DNA of 64,000 nt from Granulicella arctica. GTDB lineage: Bacteria; Acidobacteriota; Terriglobia; Terriglobales; Acidobacteriaceae. Below are positions 17,989 through 26,508 of this stretch, piece by piece. The DNA is taken from positions 868,001 to 932,000 of the forward strand of contig NZ_JAGTUT010000001.1 in assembly GCF_025685605.1 (NCBI RefSeq), given 5' to 3'. Both the position numbers and the translations under genes were made by a program. Below the pieces are notes generated by a model. It was not told the DNA's origin, searched no databases, and saw only the letters and a program-made list of their open reading frames with translations. The first letter of the stretch is position 1; each line of letters begins with the position of its first letter.

Positions 17989-18148
17989 AGCTAAGCGGTC
18001 CTTGGGTGTTTCGGGAACAGCCTGTTTGATGGCGTTCTGCGGGTTCCGCCACTATCGCTAGTGTAGACGGGCTAACAAGCGATGGCGTGAGTCGGTGGCT
18101 GATCAGGATCACGGCAAATAGCGCCCCGGACGGAGCACCCTTGCCGAC

Positions 18149-18643
18149 CTACCAGCCCATCGTGCCCGGCGCGCCCTTGAATGGCCCCTTCAGATGAGCC
18201 GTAATCCACCCACCATAAAAGTCACCCGACTGTGCCACAACACGTTCCTCATCTACCCAGCACTCGTCTACCTTGCTCGCATAGAACGCGAGATAGTCCC
18301 GCAGCCCTACATACGCCTTCGAAGGAGCCGCGTAGCTCCACGCCACTCCTCGGACAGTCGCCGTACCCGCGATCACAAGATCCCAGTAGCTCGCCACGCC
18401 CTTGAACTCACAGAAGCTTCCGCGCTGCGCACTCGGTCGCACCATCTCCATCGCCACGTCCTCCGGCGGAAAGTAGTACACCGGTGGATGACTCGTCTCC
18501 AGTATCCGCATCCCGCGCTGCGTCTCCGCAACCACGACACCCGCATGGACCACGCGCAACCGCCGCCCCGTAGCCTCCAGTCGAGGCGGTCGCGGATAGT
18601 CCCATACCGATTCCTGTCCTGCCAAAATCGCTTCGTCTGCCAT
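18149..18643 (-). CDS. DUF427 domain protein
   Basis: The 164 residues match the DUF427 family of compact beta-rich proteins: ESVWDYPRPPRLE, VVVAETQRGMRILETSHPPVYYFPPEDV, a segment with FCEFKGVASYWDLV, and SYAAPSKAYVGLRDYLAFY. The biochemical role is unknown. The ATG at 18643 (MADEAIL) has GGAGG eight bases upstream and is preferred over a TTG seven codons earlier. It is transcribed singly, divergent from the small membrane protein that follows. Confidence 0.85.
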   Translation of the reverse strand: MADEAILAGQESVWDYPRPPRLEATGRRLRVVHAGVVVAETQRGMRILETSHPPVYYFPPEDVAMEMVRPSAQRGSFCEFKGVASYWDLVIAGTATVRGVAWSYAAPSKAYVGLRDYLAFYASKVDECWVDEERVVAQSGDFYGGWITAHLKGPFKGAPGTMGW

Positions 18644-18739
18644 CCCGCAAACCTCCGGCTTCAACTGTAGACTTCACCTACGCAGGGTCAAGTCCCGGCT
18701 TCGACCGGGCACACAAAGACCCGGCCGACGGAGCCTCCT

Positions 18740-19195
18740 GTGCACATCAGCAGTTCAGACAAGCCCATCGATCGCATGGATCGCCTCGCCGACATGGCCC
18801 ACTTCCCTGCCATCGTCAACGCCGGAGCTACGGTCAACATCCTGGCCACGCTCCTCGTCACCTGGGCTCTCGTCCCCCGCTACCCACAGGTCTATGCGCC
18901 TATCGTCTGGACAGCGATCGTTCTCATCCTCAACCTGTCACCGGTGATCCTGCTGCGTGCCATCGCCTTCAACAAAGCTCCCATCCCACCACTCAGCCAC
19001 ATGGACTTCTACCGCGACCAGCACCGCTTCTCCGACTGGGTTTACCTCGCAGCCTCAGCAAACATGGCCTTCTGGATTCTCGTCTCCTGGTCCATCTTCT
19101 CCGTCTCGCACGCGCCAGCAATCCTAGCCGCGGTGCTCGCAGTAGCGTTCCTCGCAACCTTCTCGCCCGTACTCCTGCGCCCGCTTATTCGCTGA
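18740..19195 (+). CDS. Hypothetical membrane protein, four helices
   Basis: The 151 residues have four hydrophobic helices, in two pairs around a loop PIPPLSHMDFYRDQHRFSDW. The start is taken as GTG at 18740, with CGGAG six bases upstream; an ATG twelve codons in is an alternative. No catalytic motif is visible and I do not recognise the family. The last eleven bases overlap the convergent etfD gene. Confidence 0.65.
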   Translation: MHISSSDKPIDRMDRLADMAHFPAIVNAGATVNILATLLVTWALVPRYPQVYAPIVWTAIVLILNLSPVILLRAIAFNKAPIPPLSHMDFYRDQHRFSDWVYLAASANMAFWILVSWSIFSVSHAPAILAAVLAVAFLATFSPVLLRPLIR

Positions 19196-21164
19196 GAACC
19201 GGAGCAGCCAAGGGCAACGCCCGCGCCGTCAACTGAGCAATATCCAGCAACTGTGGCGGCGTCGCACTTACCGCCGAAAGCGCGTCGCGGAACATCGTGT
19301 TGCAGAACGGACACGCCGTACCCACCGTCTGTGCCCCCGTGTCCGCAAGCTCCTTTGCACGCACATGGCTCACACGGCTCCCATTCTCTTCCCCGAGAAA
19401 CGCCAATCCACCACCAGCCCCGCAGCAGAAACTACGCTCATGCGACCGAGGCGCCTCCACCAACTCCCCCGCCAGCGCCACAATCGCCCGCGGCTCCTCG
19501 TACACATCCTGATAGCGCCCAAGGTAGCAAGGGTCATGGTACACAATCGACTCACCGCCACCTTGCTTCGGCAACCTCTCCTTATACCGCTCCATGAACT
19601 CCGAATGGTGCTCGATCTCCGGCGCAATCCCGTATTCGCGCCAGTCCGTAGCAATCGTTCGAACGCAGTGCGGACAGATCGCCACGATCTTCTGCACCTT
19701 CGCCGTAGCGAACGCCATCAACCCGGCCTCAGCCAGCGTCTGAAACACAAGATCGTTCCCAAGCCGCCGAGCCGGATCACCCGTACACTTCTCCTTCTTC
19801 ATCACCCCAAAGCTCGTCCCGAGATACGTCATCACCTTCGCGAAGTCCGCAATAATCTCCCGCCCCTTAGGGTCATACCCACCCATACAGCCCAGCCACA
19901 GGCAATACTCCTGCGTCCCGTCGAAGATCGGAAAGCCCTGTTTCTGCACAAATTTGTCCCGTTCCATTGCACTCAGGCCAAGCGCATTGCCGTTCTTCTC
20001 CAACGCCAGAAATAGCTTCGTCCCGTACGTGTCCTCCCACGCTCCTGTATTCGTAGCTCCCCGTCGCAGCCCAACAATAATCGGCAGATGCTGTATCCCC
20101 ACAGGGCACTGAAACTCACACGCCCCGCACGTCGTGCACTCGAACGCAGCCTCCATCGAGAAAAAGTTCGCCACCGGATTATCGGGGCTCCCATTCAACT
20201 CCACGCCCCGCGCCTCATTCAGCAAAGGGGTCTCAGACGCCGCCCCAAACTCGTTCAAATAGCTCCGCATCCCAAGGACGATCTCCTTCGGATTGAGCAC
20301 CTTTCCAGTGTTCGAAGCCGGACAGTGTTCCGTGCACCGCCCACACTCCACGCAGCTATACGCCTGCAGCGCAATCAGCTGCGTCACATCCTTGCCCGCA
20401 ACCAACCCAAAATCCTCATCCCCCTGCAACGGCGGGATCTTTGAAAATCCATCCCGCTTCAGAAACACAGTCAACGGGCTCAGCACAAGATGAAGGTGCT
20501 TCGTATGCGGGATCAGCGGCAGAAAAATCAGCAGCGCCAGCGTATGCGTCCACCAGAGCGCCTTCACCGTCACGCTCCCGTCCGCCACGAAGAACGTCCC
20601 AAGATACGTCACCATCAGCAGGAAGATCAGGAACGAAATAAATCCAGACTCGTACGAGACCTTCTTCCCCAGCCACACCGGCCTGACGAAAAATCGCCGC
20701 ACAAACAGTCCCGCAATCGACACCGCCACCAGAGCAGCCCACGCCGCCGCAAACAAAAAGTAGAAAGCGCCAGCAAAGCTCGCAGGCGGCAGAAACCCAA
20801 GCCGCACCCCAACCGCAAAATGATTCAGACTCACCAGCGCAAACGCCAGAAATCCCCAGAAGACGAACGCATGCGCAATCCCCGGCGCAGGCCGCTGCTC
20901 GATCACCTTGGCCTGGCAAAGAACCTCCCAGAAGAAGTCCCACACCCGCCGCCCTACAGGGTTCAGAGAAAAGTCAGCATCTTTTTTGGAGTAGTAAACC
21001 GTCCGAAGGATCGGTCCGAACCGCCAGAAGAACAGCCCTGCGGAAGCCGCCACCGCGACCAGCAGTACTGCAATCTCTACAGAAGAAAATTGAAGCGGCT
21101 CGGCGATCGTCCCAAGCCCGAAGATCAGCAGAGAATGTACCGGCACCTGCGCAGCGAGAACCAT
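19185..21164 (-). CDS. EtfD-type membrane Fe-S oxidoreductase (ETF:menaquinone route)
   Basis: Likely passes electrons from reduced ETF to menaquinone. The N-terminal 250 residues contain about six membrane helices resembling the nitrate-reductase gamma/heterodisulfide-reductase HdrE region. Two 4Fe-4S motifs follow: CVECGRCTEHCPA and CTTCGACEFQCPVG. The C-terminal half has paired CCG domains (LGCMGGYD..., HDPCYLGRYQDVY, SFCCGAGGG, ACPFCNTMF) as in HdrB/GlpC. Length is about 659 residues from ATG 21164; an upstream GTG at 21197 adds eleven codons. EtfAB is encoded 2 kb away on the same strand. Family knowledge: actinobacterial EtfD is required for fatty-acid oxidation. A generic heterodisulfide-reductase-like label is the cautious alternative. 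Confidence 0.88.
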   Translation of the reverse strand: MVLAAQVPVHSLLIFGLGTIAEPLQFSSVEIAVLLVAVAASAGLFFWRFGPILRTVYYSKKDADFSLNPVGRRVWDFFWEVLCQAKVIEQRPAPGIAHAFVFWGFLAFALVSLNHFAVGVRLGFLPPASFAGAFYFLFAAAWAALVAVSIAGLFVRRFFVRPVWLGKKVSYESGFISFLIFLLMVTYLGTFFVADGSVTVKALWWTHTLALLIFLPLIPHTKHLHLVLSPLTVFLKRDGFSKIPPLQGDEDFGLVAGKDVTQLIALQAYSCVECGRCTEHCPASNTGKVLNPKEIVLGMRSYLNEFGAASETPLLNEARGVELNGSPDNPVANFFSMEAAFECTTCGACEFQCPVGIQHLPIIVGLRRGATNTGAWEDTYGTKLFLALEKNGNALGLSAMERDKFVQKQGFPIFDGTQEYCLWLGCMGGYDPKGREIIADFAKVMTYLGTSFGVMKKEKCTGDPARRLGNDLVFQTLAEAGLMAFATAKVQKIVAICPHCVRTIATDWREYGIAPEIEHHSEFMERYKERLPKQGGGESIVYHDPCYLGRYQDVYEEPRAIVALAGELVEAPRSHERSFCCGAGGGLAFLGEENGSRVSHVRAKELADTGAQTVGTACPFCNTMFRDALSAVSATPPQLLDIAQLTARALPLAAPVLSE

Positions 21165-21248
21165 CTGACCCCATCCGCAAAGGACGCCTGACCGCACGCC
21201 ATCTGCTCAGCAAGAATCACTCGCAGAATCCCGATACCCCTCGCCAGC

Positions 21249-21533
21249 CTAGTAGCTGATGAATTCGGTGCTTCCACGGCGCAGACGGACGCCCGCAACG
21301 CCAAAGTACAGCGCCAGCGTGGCAGTAACGACGTTCCAGTAAAACACTGGATGGACCCAGCCTGGCGAATACGTAAGATCCTGCCCCGACCACAACGTCA
21401 GCAGCGTCGAAACGATAATGCACTGGAAGCAGATCACCAGGAAGAGCTGTCCACGACGGCGTCGCTTGTCCAGCAGTTCCACCTGCTCCGGTGTAAGGCT
21501 TCGTTCCTCGATGGGCAGCAATGTATTGGCCAT
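21249..21533 (-). CDS. Small two-helix membrane protein
   Basis: The 94 residues from ATG 21533 start MANTLLPIEERSLTPEQVEL, followed by a basic patch KRRRRG. Two hydrophobic helices follow (LFLVICFQCIIVSTLLTLW and VFYWNVVTATLALYFGVAG) and a short basic end. The basic patch before helix 1 suggests a cytoplasmic N-terminus. It lies upstream of etfD on the same strand with an 84-base gap, so it may be an accessory subunit, but there is no direct evidence for that. Confidence 0.6.
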   Translation of the reverse strand: MANTLLPIEERSLTPEQVELLDKRRRRGQLFLVICFQCIIVSTLLTLWSGQDLTYSPGWVHPVFYWNVVTATLALYFGVAGVRLRRGSTEFISY

Positions 21534-21721
21534 GATCTCTACTCGTCTCCTGCGTGTTCTGGTTCGATGCCGCTGCCTGCCCGAATCGACATACAACGTT
21601 AACTCATTAAATCACAGCATCGGATGTGGACATCCAGGAAGACCAACCGCAGGCGACGAAAACGTCCGTCTACAACGCGAGAAGCATAGCTGAATGACCA
21701 TTCATCCGTAAAGCTTTCCCG

Positions 21722-21994
21722 CTACAGGAATGCCACCGATTGGATACCCGTCACATCGAAGCGCTTCCGGCACCGGATATTCTTGCACCCCATCGGATCA
21801 TCACGTCGCACCATGTAGCTCTGCGCCTTGGCGAACCGTGCTTTATCGCGGTCATCTGCTCCACGCGGCAGTTGTGCCTTCTTCCGCCGCACAATCCACT
21901 GCACCTCGTACTCGCCCGGCTGCCCGCAGTGCGGACAGGTCATCGTGTGGGTACGCGCTTCTGGTCTCTCGTCAAAAAAATCGCGCTCTTCCAT
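21722..21994 (-). CDS. Small zinc-ribbon-like hypothetical protein
   Basis: The 90 residues from ATG 21994 (MEERDFFDERPEARTH) have GAGG ten bases upstream. A CPHCG knuckle at about residue 20 and Cys70/Cys75 (MGCKNIRCRKRF) could bind one zinc. The middle is basic (VRRKKAQLPRG). The frame stays open far upstream, but codon content and the ribosome site favour this ATG. No function is known; a nucleic-acid or protein adaptor role would be a guess. Confidence 0.6.
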   Translation of the reverse strand: MEERDFFDERPEARTHTMTCPHCGQPGEYEVQWIVRRKKAQLPRGADDRDKARFAKAQSYMVRRDDPMGCKNIRCRKRFDVTGIQSVAFL

Positions 21995-22121
21995 CAGGGT
22001 CCCTCGTTCATCGGCGGTCCATAGCGACCTGCACTCTTCTGTAAAGAATACGCTCGCTCCCCCATCTATTGCATAATCACCGGGGGACAACCTGAAGTCG
22101 AACCACCAGATTGCCAACGTT

Positions 22122-22304
22122 ATGAGCAAAATCAAGAAGTCCACCTTTTCCGTCGTCAAAGCCGTCAAGGCAAACGCGCGCGAGCGCCTCGGCTCACCCC
22201 CTCCAGAACGCGTCCTGCCCGACCCTAAGCAGAAGCTTGCTGCCCATCCAAAGCACAAGGAAAACCTGGCCGACCTTCTCAGCAATCCCGGAGACGAACG
22301 ATGA
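22122..22304 (+). CDS. Small basic hypothetical protein
   Basis: The 60 residues begin MSKIKKSTFSVVKAVKANAR and are Lys/Pro-rich with no hydrophobic segment. The stop overlaps the next start by four bases (ATGA), which supports translation and coupling to the SIMPL gene. The N-terminal part looks structured and the rest disordered. No family is known to me. Confidence 0.55.
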   Translation: MSKIKKSTFSVVKAVKANARERLGSPPPERVLPDPKQKLAAHPKHKENLADLLSNPGDER

Positions 22305-23026
22305 AGCTTCACCTCTCCCTCACCCTCCTCGCCTTCCCAATGGCTCTGTCCGTCGCCTCCGCCCAGACCATCCAGGTCAACAAAGACAACCGCACCATCG
22401 CCATCACCGCCACAGACAAAGCCACCGCCCAGGCCGACATTGCCACCCTCCACATCGGCTTCATCGCTTACGGGCCGGACAACGACACCGCCTACGCCAC
22501 CGGCTCCCGCCTCTCGAACGCCATCCACAACACCCTTACCGCTGCCGGCATCCACGAGGATGCCATCGAGAGTGAAAATCAGGCCGTCAGCCCGGTCGAG
22601 GACTACGCAACCAACAAACTCACCCCCGCCGAGAAGCAGCAGCGCAAATTTCAGGTCACCCAAAGCTGGATCGTACGCAGCAACGCCGACGAGTCCGCGA
22701 AGCTCCTCGACCTTGCCGTAAAGGCAGGCGCAAATCAAAGTGGACAGATCGACTGGAGCCTCAAGGATCAGAACGCGCCAGCAGCCGAAGCCGCCGCGAA
22801 AGCTCTCCAGCGAGCCCGCACCGTGGCCGAGCAGATGGCACGCAGCCTCAACGTCAAGCTCGGCGCACTCATCTATGCGACAAATCAGACTGAAGCCGAG
22901 CCGATTCGACCCATAAACAGCAGGATGACCGTACCAGCGCCCATGATGGCTATGCAGAAGGTCGCTCCCCTGGCGATCAATCCGCGTCGCGTTGAAACTT
23001 CAGCCACCGTCTTTGCCATCGAGTAG
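22301..23026 (+). CDS. SIMPL-domain (DUF541) secreted protein
   Basis: Periplasmic protein of the SIMPL/BP26 family, thought to form oligomeric channels or scaffolds; the precise role is unclear. A signal peptide ends at SVASAQ (about residue 22). The domain is recognisable from ATDKATAQADIATLHIGFIAYGP, the helix SRLSNAIHNTLTAAGIHEDAIES, and the repeated pattern AAEAAAKALQRARTVAEQMARSLNVKLG. Length 241 residues. It is translationally coupled to the preceding small gene and followed after 18 bases by the acyltransferase gene. Confidence 0.88.
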   Translation: MKLHLSLTLLAFPMALSVASAQTIQVNKDNRTIAITATDKATAQADIATLHIGFIAYGPDNDTAYATGSRLSNAIHNTLTAAGIHEDAIESENQAVSPVEDYATNKLTPAEKQQRKFQVTQSWIVRSNADESAKLLDLAVKAGANQSGQIDWSLKDQNAPAAEAAAKALQRARTVAEQMARSLNVKLGALIYATNQTEAEPIRPINSRMTVPAPMMAMQKVAPLAINPRRVETSATVFAIE

Positions 23027-23044
23027 CACCCGAAAAGAGCCACT

Positions 23045-23839
23045 ATGCCCCCATTGCCCTATCGCGATCTACGACCCTCCCCCGAGGCGGAAGCCACCTA
23101 CAAACGCTGGCTCAACCACCTCCACGAGGAGTTCAGCCGCCACCCCGCGCTCGATCGCCGCGCCGAGATCGTTCGCGACGAGCTCTTCCAGATCTATCTC
23201 GGCCGTCCCCACGGCGGCAAGGTCAGCACTGCCCTCGTCAGCGAACTCGCCAGCACCTCGCTCTACGAGTCCTTCGACCCACGTAACGTCACCCTGGAGC
23301 CCGAGTACTACGGCGACGTCGACCCCGAGAAATATGCCTCCCGCAAAGCCCTCATCTACTTCTGGCAGATGTTCGACCGCTCCCCGCTCGGTCTCAACCA
23401 CTGGCTCGGCTACCGCTTCCGCTGCATGCTCGGCAAACACATCTTCCGCCACCTCGGCAAAAACGTGAAGATCTTCCACAACGTCGAGTTCACCTTCGGC
23501 TACAACCTCACCATCGAGGACAACTGCACCATCCACAAGAACGTTCTTCTTGATGATCGCGGCGAGATCATCCTCCACGAGGGCACCAGCATCTCCGACT
23601 ACGCCAACATCTACAGCCACACCCACGACATCAACCACCAGGCCGACGTCACCAACAAGGTCACCGAACTCGGCCCTCGCGCCCGTGTAACCTATCACGC
23701 CACCGTCCTCGCCGGAGCCAGCATCGGCGAAGACGCCATGCTCGGAGCCATGGGCCTCGCCACCCGCCCAGTCCCACCGTCATCGGTCTCGGTCGGCATA
23801 CCCGCCAAGGTGAAACGCGAGAAAAACCCGACCCCGTAG
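23045..23839 (+). CDS. Left-handed beta-helix (hexapeptide) acyltransferase
   Basis: The C-terminal half contains hexapeptide-repeat turns (NVKIFHNVEFTFGYNLTIEDN, TIHKNVLLDD, TSISDYANIYSHTHD, HATVLAGASIGEDAMLGAMG) and ends GIPAKVKREK, as in maltose/galactoside O-acetyltransferases (NodL/LacA class). The N-terminal 110 residues are an unrelated helical region (PYRDLRPSPEAEATYKRW). The HTHD tetrad supplies the probable catalytic His. The acceptor is unknown, possibly a surface sugar. Length 264 residues. It lies downstream of the SIMPL gene with an 18-base gap, so they may share a transcript. Confidence 0.85.
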   Translation: MPPLPYRDLRPSPEAEATYKRWLNHLHEEFSRHPALDRRAEIVRDELFQIYLGRPHGGKVSTALVSELASTSLYESFDPRNVTLEPEYYGDVDPEKYASRKALIYFWQMFDRSPLGLNHWLGYRFRCMLGKHIFRHLGKNVKIFHNVEFTFGYNLTIEDNCTIHKNVLLDDRGEIILHEGTSISDYANIYSHTHDINHQADVTNKVTELGPRARVTYHATVLAGASIGEDAMLGAMGLATRPVPPSSVSVGIPAKVKREKNPTP

Positions 23840-24075
23840 CCCAGAAACCTGCGTCCAGCTACGAACGCATCGCAATCGATGCTGTAGGCCATTTTGCTCA
23901 GCGCGAAGCTCCGGACGCGGTCGCTGCTGCCGTGCTTCAACACCCGAAGCGATCTGACCTCGGTTCTATACTGTCCTGAGAAAGGCAAGGCGCCGCGTCA
24001 TTCGCGGCCGCCCTGCATCCAATCGATGTAGGACATGCACACAGAAGGCATACTTTCTCATAGCATCAGGACCGA

Positions 24076-25215
24076 ATGTCAGTGATCTCTCTCTCCATCC
24101 CGAATCTCGGCTTTGCTTCCCTGAGCGGGGGAGGCGTCCAACTCGCCGAGTCGCCGACCCGGCTGCGAGACAGCTACGGTCGCGCCATTACCGATCTGCG
24201 CGTCTCCGTCACCGATCGCTGCAACTACAAGTGTGTTTACTGCCGTACCGGCAACGAGGGAGCCCAATTCTACGAACTCCCCATCGCTGACTACCTCCGT
24301 ATGATCCGCTCCTTCGTCGCACTCGGCATCGAAAAGATCCGTCTCACCGGCGGCGAACCCCTACTCCGCTCGGGCCTCGTCGAGATGGTCCGCGAGATTG
24401 CCTCGATGCGCACCGCCTATCTTCCTGACGGCACTCCGACAGACGATGGCGCTCCACTCGACATCGCCCTCACGACCAACGGCCACCTGCTCGAAGGTCT
24501 CGCTGCTCCCCTCAAAGCCGCCGGCCTCACCCGTGTCACCGTGAGTATGGACGCCGTCGATGCTGCCACCTTCGCCGCGATCACCCGTGTCCCACGCAGC
24601 TTTGACAAGGTGCTCGCCGGCGTTCGCGCCGCACAGGCCGCCGGTTTAGGCCCGGTCAAGGTCAACTGTGTCCTCCTGCGCGGCTTCAACGACGATCAGA
24701 TCGAGCAATTCGCCGAGCTCTCCCGCCGCGAAGGCGTCATCGTTCGCTTCATCGAGTGGATGCCCCTCGAAGAGCCCTCCTCTGCCCCCGATGCCCGCAG
24801 CTGGAAACCCGAAACCGTTATTACCCTCGACGAAATTGTCACTCGTCTCAACGTCTGGCAGCCAGCCCCTGGCGTCACTGCCGGCCTGGTCGAACTTCCT
24901 CCCAACGCCGCCAGTGAGACTGCCAAACGCTATACCTTCGCCGACGGCCTCGGCGAAATCGGCATTATCGCGCCAGTCTCCCGCCCGTTTTGTGGTCACT
25001 GCAGCCGGATCCGGCTCACCTCTGATGGCAGAATCCGCACCTGCCTTTTCTCGCAGAGTGATCACGATTTAGCTGGAGTGATGATGCGCGGCGCATCGAG
25101 TGACGATATGGAGCAATATATCCGGGGCGTGGTCATGCGTAAGGAAGCACGGCACCACATCGGCGAGGCTGGATTTCAAAAGCCATCGCGAAGTATGGTT
25201 CACATCGGAGGATGA
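24076..25215 (+). CDS. moaA: GTP 3',8-cyclase MoaA
   Basis: Radical-SAM enzyme for the first step of molybdenum-cofactor synthesis. The N-terminal 4Fe-4S motif is Cys49-x3-Cys53-x2-Cys56 (DRCNYKCVYCRTG). KIRLTGGEPLLRSGLV follows. The C-terminal cluster is FCGHCSRIRLTSDGRIRTCLFS. The last residues are Gly-Gly, as required in MoaA. The 379 residues include a short extra N-terminus and a roughly 10-residue insertion (SMRTAYLPDGTPTDDG). No other moa gene adjoins it. It would serve the large molybdoenzyme at 42.3 kb. The 236-base gap upstream shows no gene and no clear Moco-riboswitch structure by eye. Confidence 0.96.
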   Translation: MSVISLSIPNLGFASLSGGGVQLAESPTRLRDSYGRAITDLRVSVTDRCNYKCVYCRTGNEGAQFYELPIADYLRMIRSFVALGIEKIRLTGGEPLLRSGLVEMVREIASMRTAYLPDGTPTDDGAPLDIALTTNGHLLEGLAAPLKAAGLTRVTVSMDAVDAATFAAITRVPRSFDKVLAGVRAAQAAGLGPVKVNCVLLRGFNDDQIEQFAELSRREGVIVRFIEWMPLEEPSSAPDARSWKPETVITLDEIVTRLNVWQPAPGVTAGLVELPPNAASETAKRYTFADGLGEIGIIAPVSRPFCGHCSRIRLTSDGRIRTCLFSQSDHDLAGVMMRGASSDDMEQYIRGVVMRKEARHHIGEAGFQKPSRSMVHIGG

Positions 25216-25368
25216 GCAATCACCTCTTACTCCTGAACCACCAACTTTCGTAACAGGAGGGCTCATTTATTTCATGAGATCATCACTGACGCCATCAATA
25301 ATTTGCATAGTCTACAAACGGCTGAGATTCTATTTAGACAAAACTGCAACTGAACCGGGGCAGATGCT

Positions 25369-26505
25369 TTGAGAGAGAAGCGACAGTTTGAAGTCATCGA
25401 AAGCCGGCAGATGGATCATCTCCGCGTCTTCCACGATGTGGCCCGTGCGCTCACCTCGGCGCTCGAACTCGAACAGATCCTCGGCACCATCATGCACAAG
25501 ATGGCCCAGTTCTTCGGACCGGAACGCTGGTCGCTCCTCATGGTTGACGAAGCCACGCAGGAGCTTTACTACGCTATAGCGGTCGGTGAAAATGCCGAAT
25601 CGCTCAAAGGCCTTCGCGTTCCCCTCGGCGAAGGTGTCGCTGGCTGGGTCGCCTCAACCGGCAACCCGCTCGTCGTCCCCGATGTCTCGCTGGACCCTCA
25701 ATGGGCAGCTTTCGCGCAGAGCCAACCCGATCTCAACATACAGTCCATCGCCTGCCTCCCCGTCCGCTCCGAAAACCGGACCCTCGGCGTCATCCAGCTC
25801 CTCAACAGCAAGCTCGACCTTCTCTCCGAATACTCGATCTCTTTCCTGCGCATCCTCTGCGACTATGCAGCCATCGCCATCCGCAACGCGCGATCCATGA
25901 GGCTTATCCAGGAACTTAGCATCACCGACGATTGCACCGGCCTCTTCAACGCTCGGCATCTCTATCAGCTTCTCGACGATCAGGTCGCCGCGGCAGCGCC
26001 CGGCCGCAAGACTCAGTTCAGCCTCCTCTTCCTCGATCTTGACCACTTCAAGTCGGTCAACGACACGCATGGCCACCAGCGCGGAACCCGTCTCCTCGCC
26101 GAAGTTGGCAACCTGCTCAAGCGATCCCTCGGACCTGCCAACTTCGCCTTTCGCTACGGTGGCGACGAGTTCGTAGCCCTCATGCCAAACCTCGACAAGC
26201 ATGCCGCCATGACGATGGCCATTGGCCTCTGCGAGCAGTTTCGCAAGGCGCGCTTCCTCGAAAGTGACGGGCTCGCCCTCAGCATCCTCGCCAGCTTCGG
26301 CCTCGCAACCTTCCCCGAAGATGGCGAAACCGTCCATGACATCCTGCGTTCAGCCGACATGATGATGTACGAGGCCAAGAACTCCACCCGCAACAACGTG
26401 GCCGTAGCCGGTCACGGCCTCGTCATGGACAAGCCTGCTCTCAGCCAGTTTGCCGAGATTCGCGGTGAACTCCGTCTCACCGAGCGACGCCGCGTCAACT
26501 TGTGA
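25369..26505 (+). CDS. GAF-GGDEF diguanylate cyclase
   Basis: Cytoplasmic cyclic-di-GMP synthase. Residues about 20-170 form a GAF domain (DVARALTSALELEQILGTIM, GVAGWVASTGNPLVVPDVS, RTLGVIQLLNSK). The cyclase domain begins ELSITDDCTGLFNARHLYQLL and carries DLDHFKSVNDTHGHQRG and the active motif YGGDEF at about residue 265. The inhibitory RxxD site is not obvious at its usual place. The start is a TTG at 25369; a 32-codon frame ends on TGA overlapping this TTG, so coupling may matter. An ATG 14 codons in is the alternative. It ends four bases before the convergent secreted gene. Confidence 0.92.
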   Translation: MREKRQFEVIESRQMDHLRVFHDVARALTSALELEQILGTIMHKMAQFFGPERWSLLMVDEATQELYYAIAVGENAESLKGLRVPLGEGVAGWVASTGNPLVVPDVSLDPQWAAFAQSQPDLNIQSIACLPVRSENRTLGVIQLLNSKLDLLSEYSISFLRILCDYAAIAIRNARSMRLIQELSITDDCTGLFNARHLYQLLDDQVAAAAPGRKTQFSLLFLDLDHFKSVNDTHGHQRGTRLLAEVGNLLKRSLGPANFAFRYGGDEFVALMPNLDKHAAMTMAIGLCEQFRKARFLESDGLALSILASFGLATFPEDGETVHDILRSADMMMYEAKNSTRNNVAVAGHGLVMDKPALSQFAEIRGELRLTERRRVNL

Positions 26506-26508
26506 TCC

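Noticed and set aside
23840-24075. Molybdenum-cofactor riboswitch before moaA
   Set aside because: I could not find the expected stems or conserved core by eye; no support beyond position.
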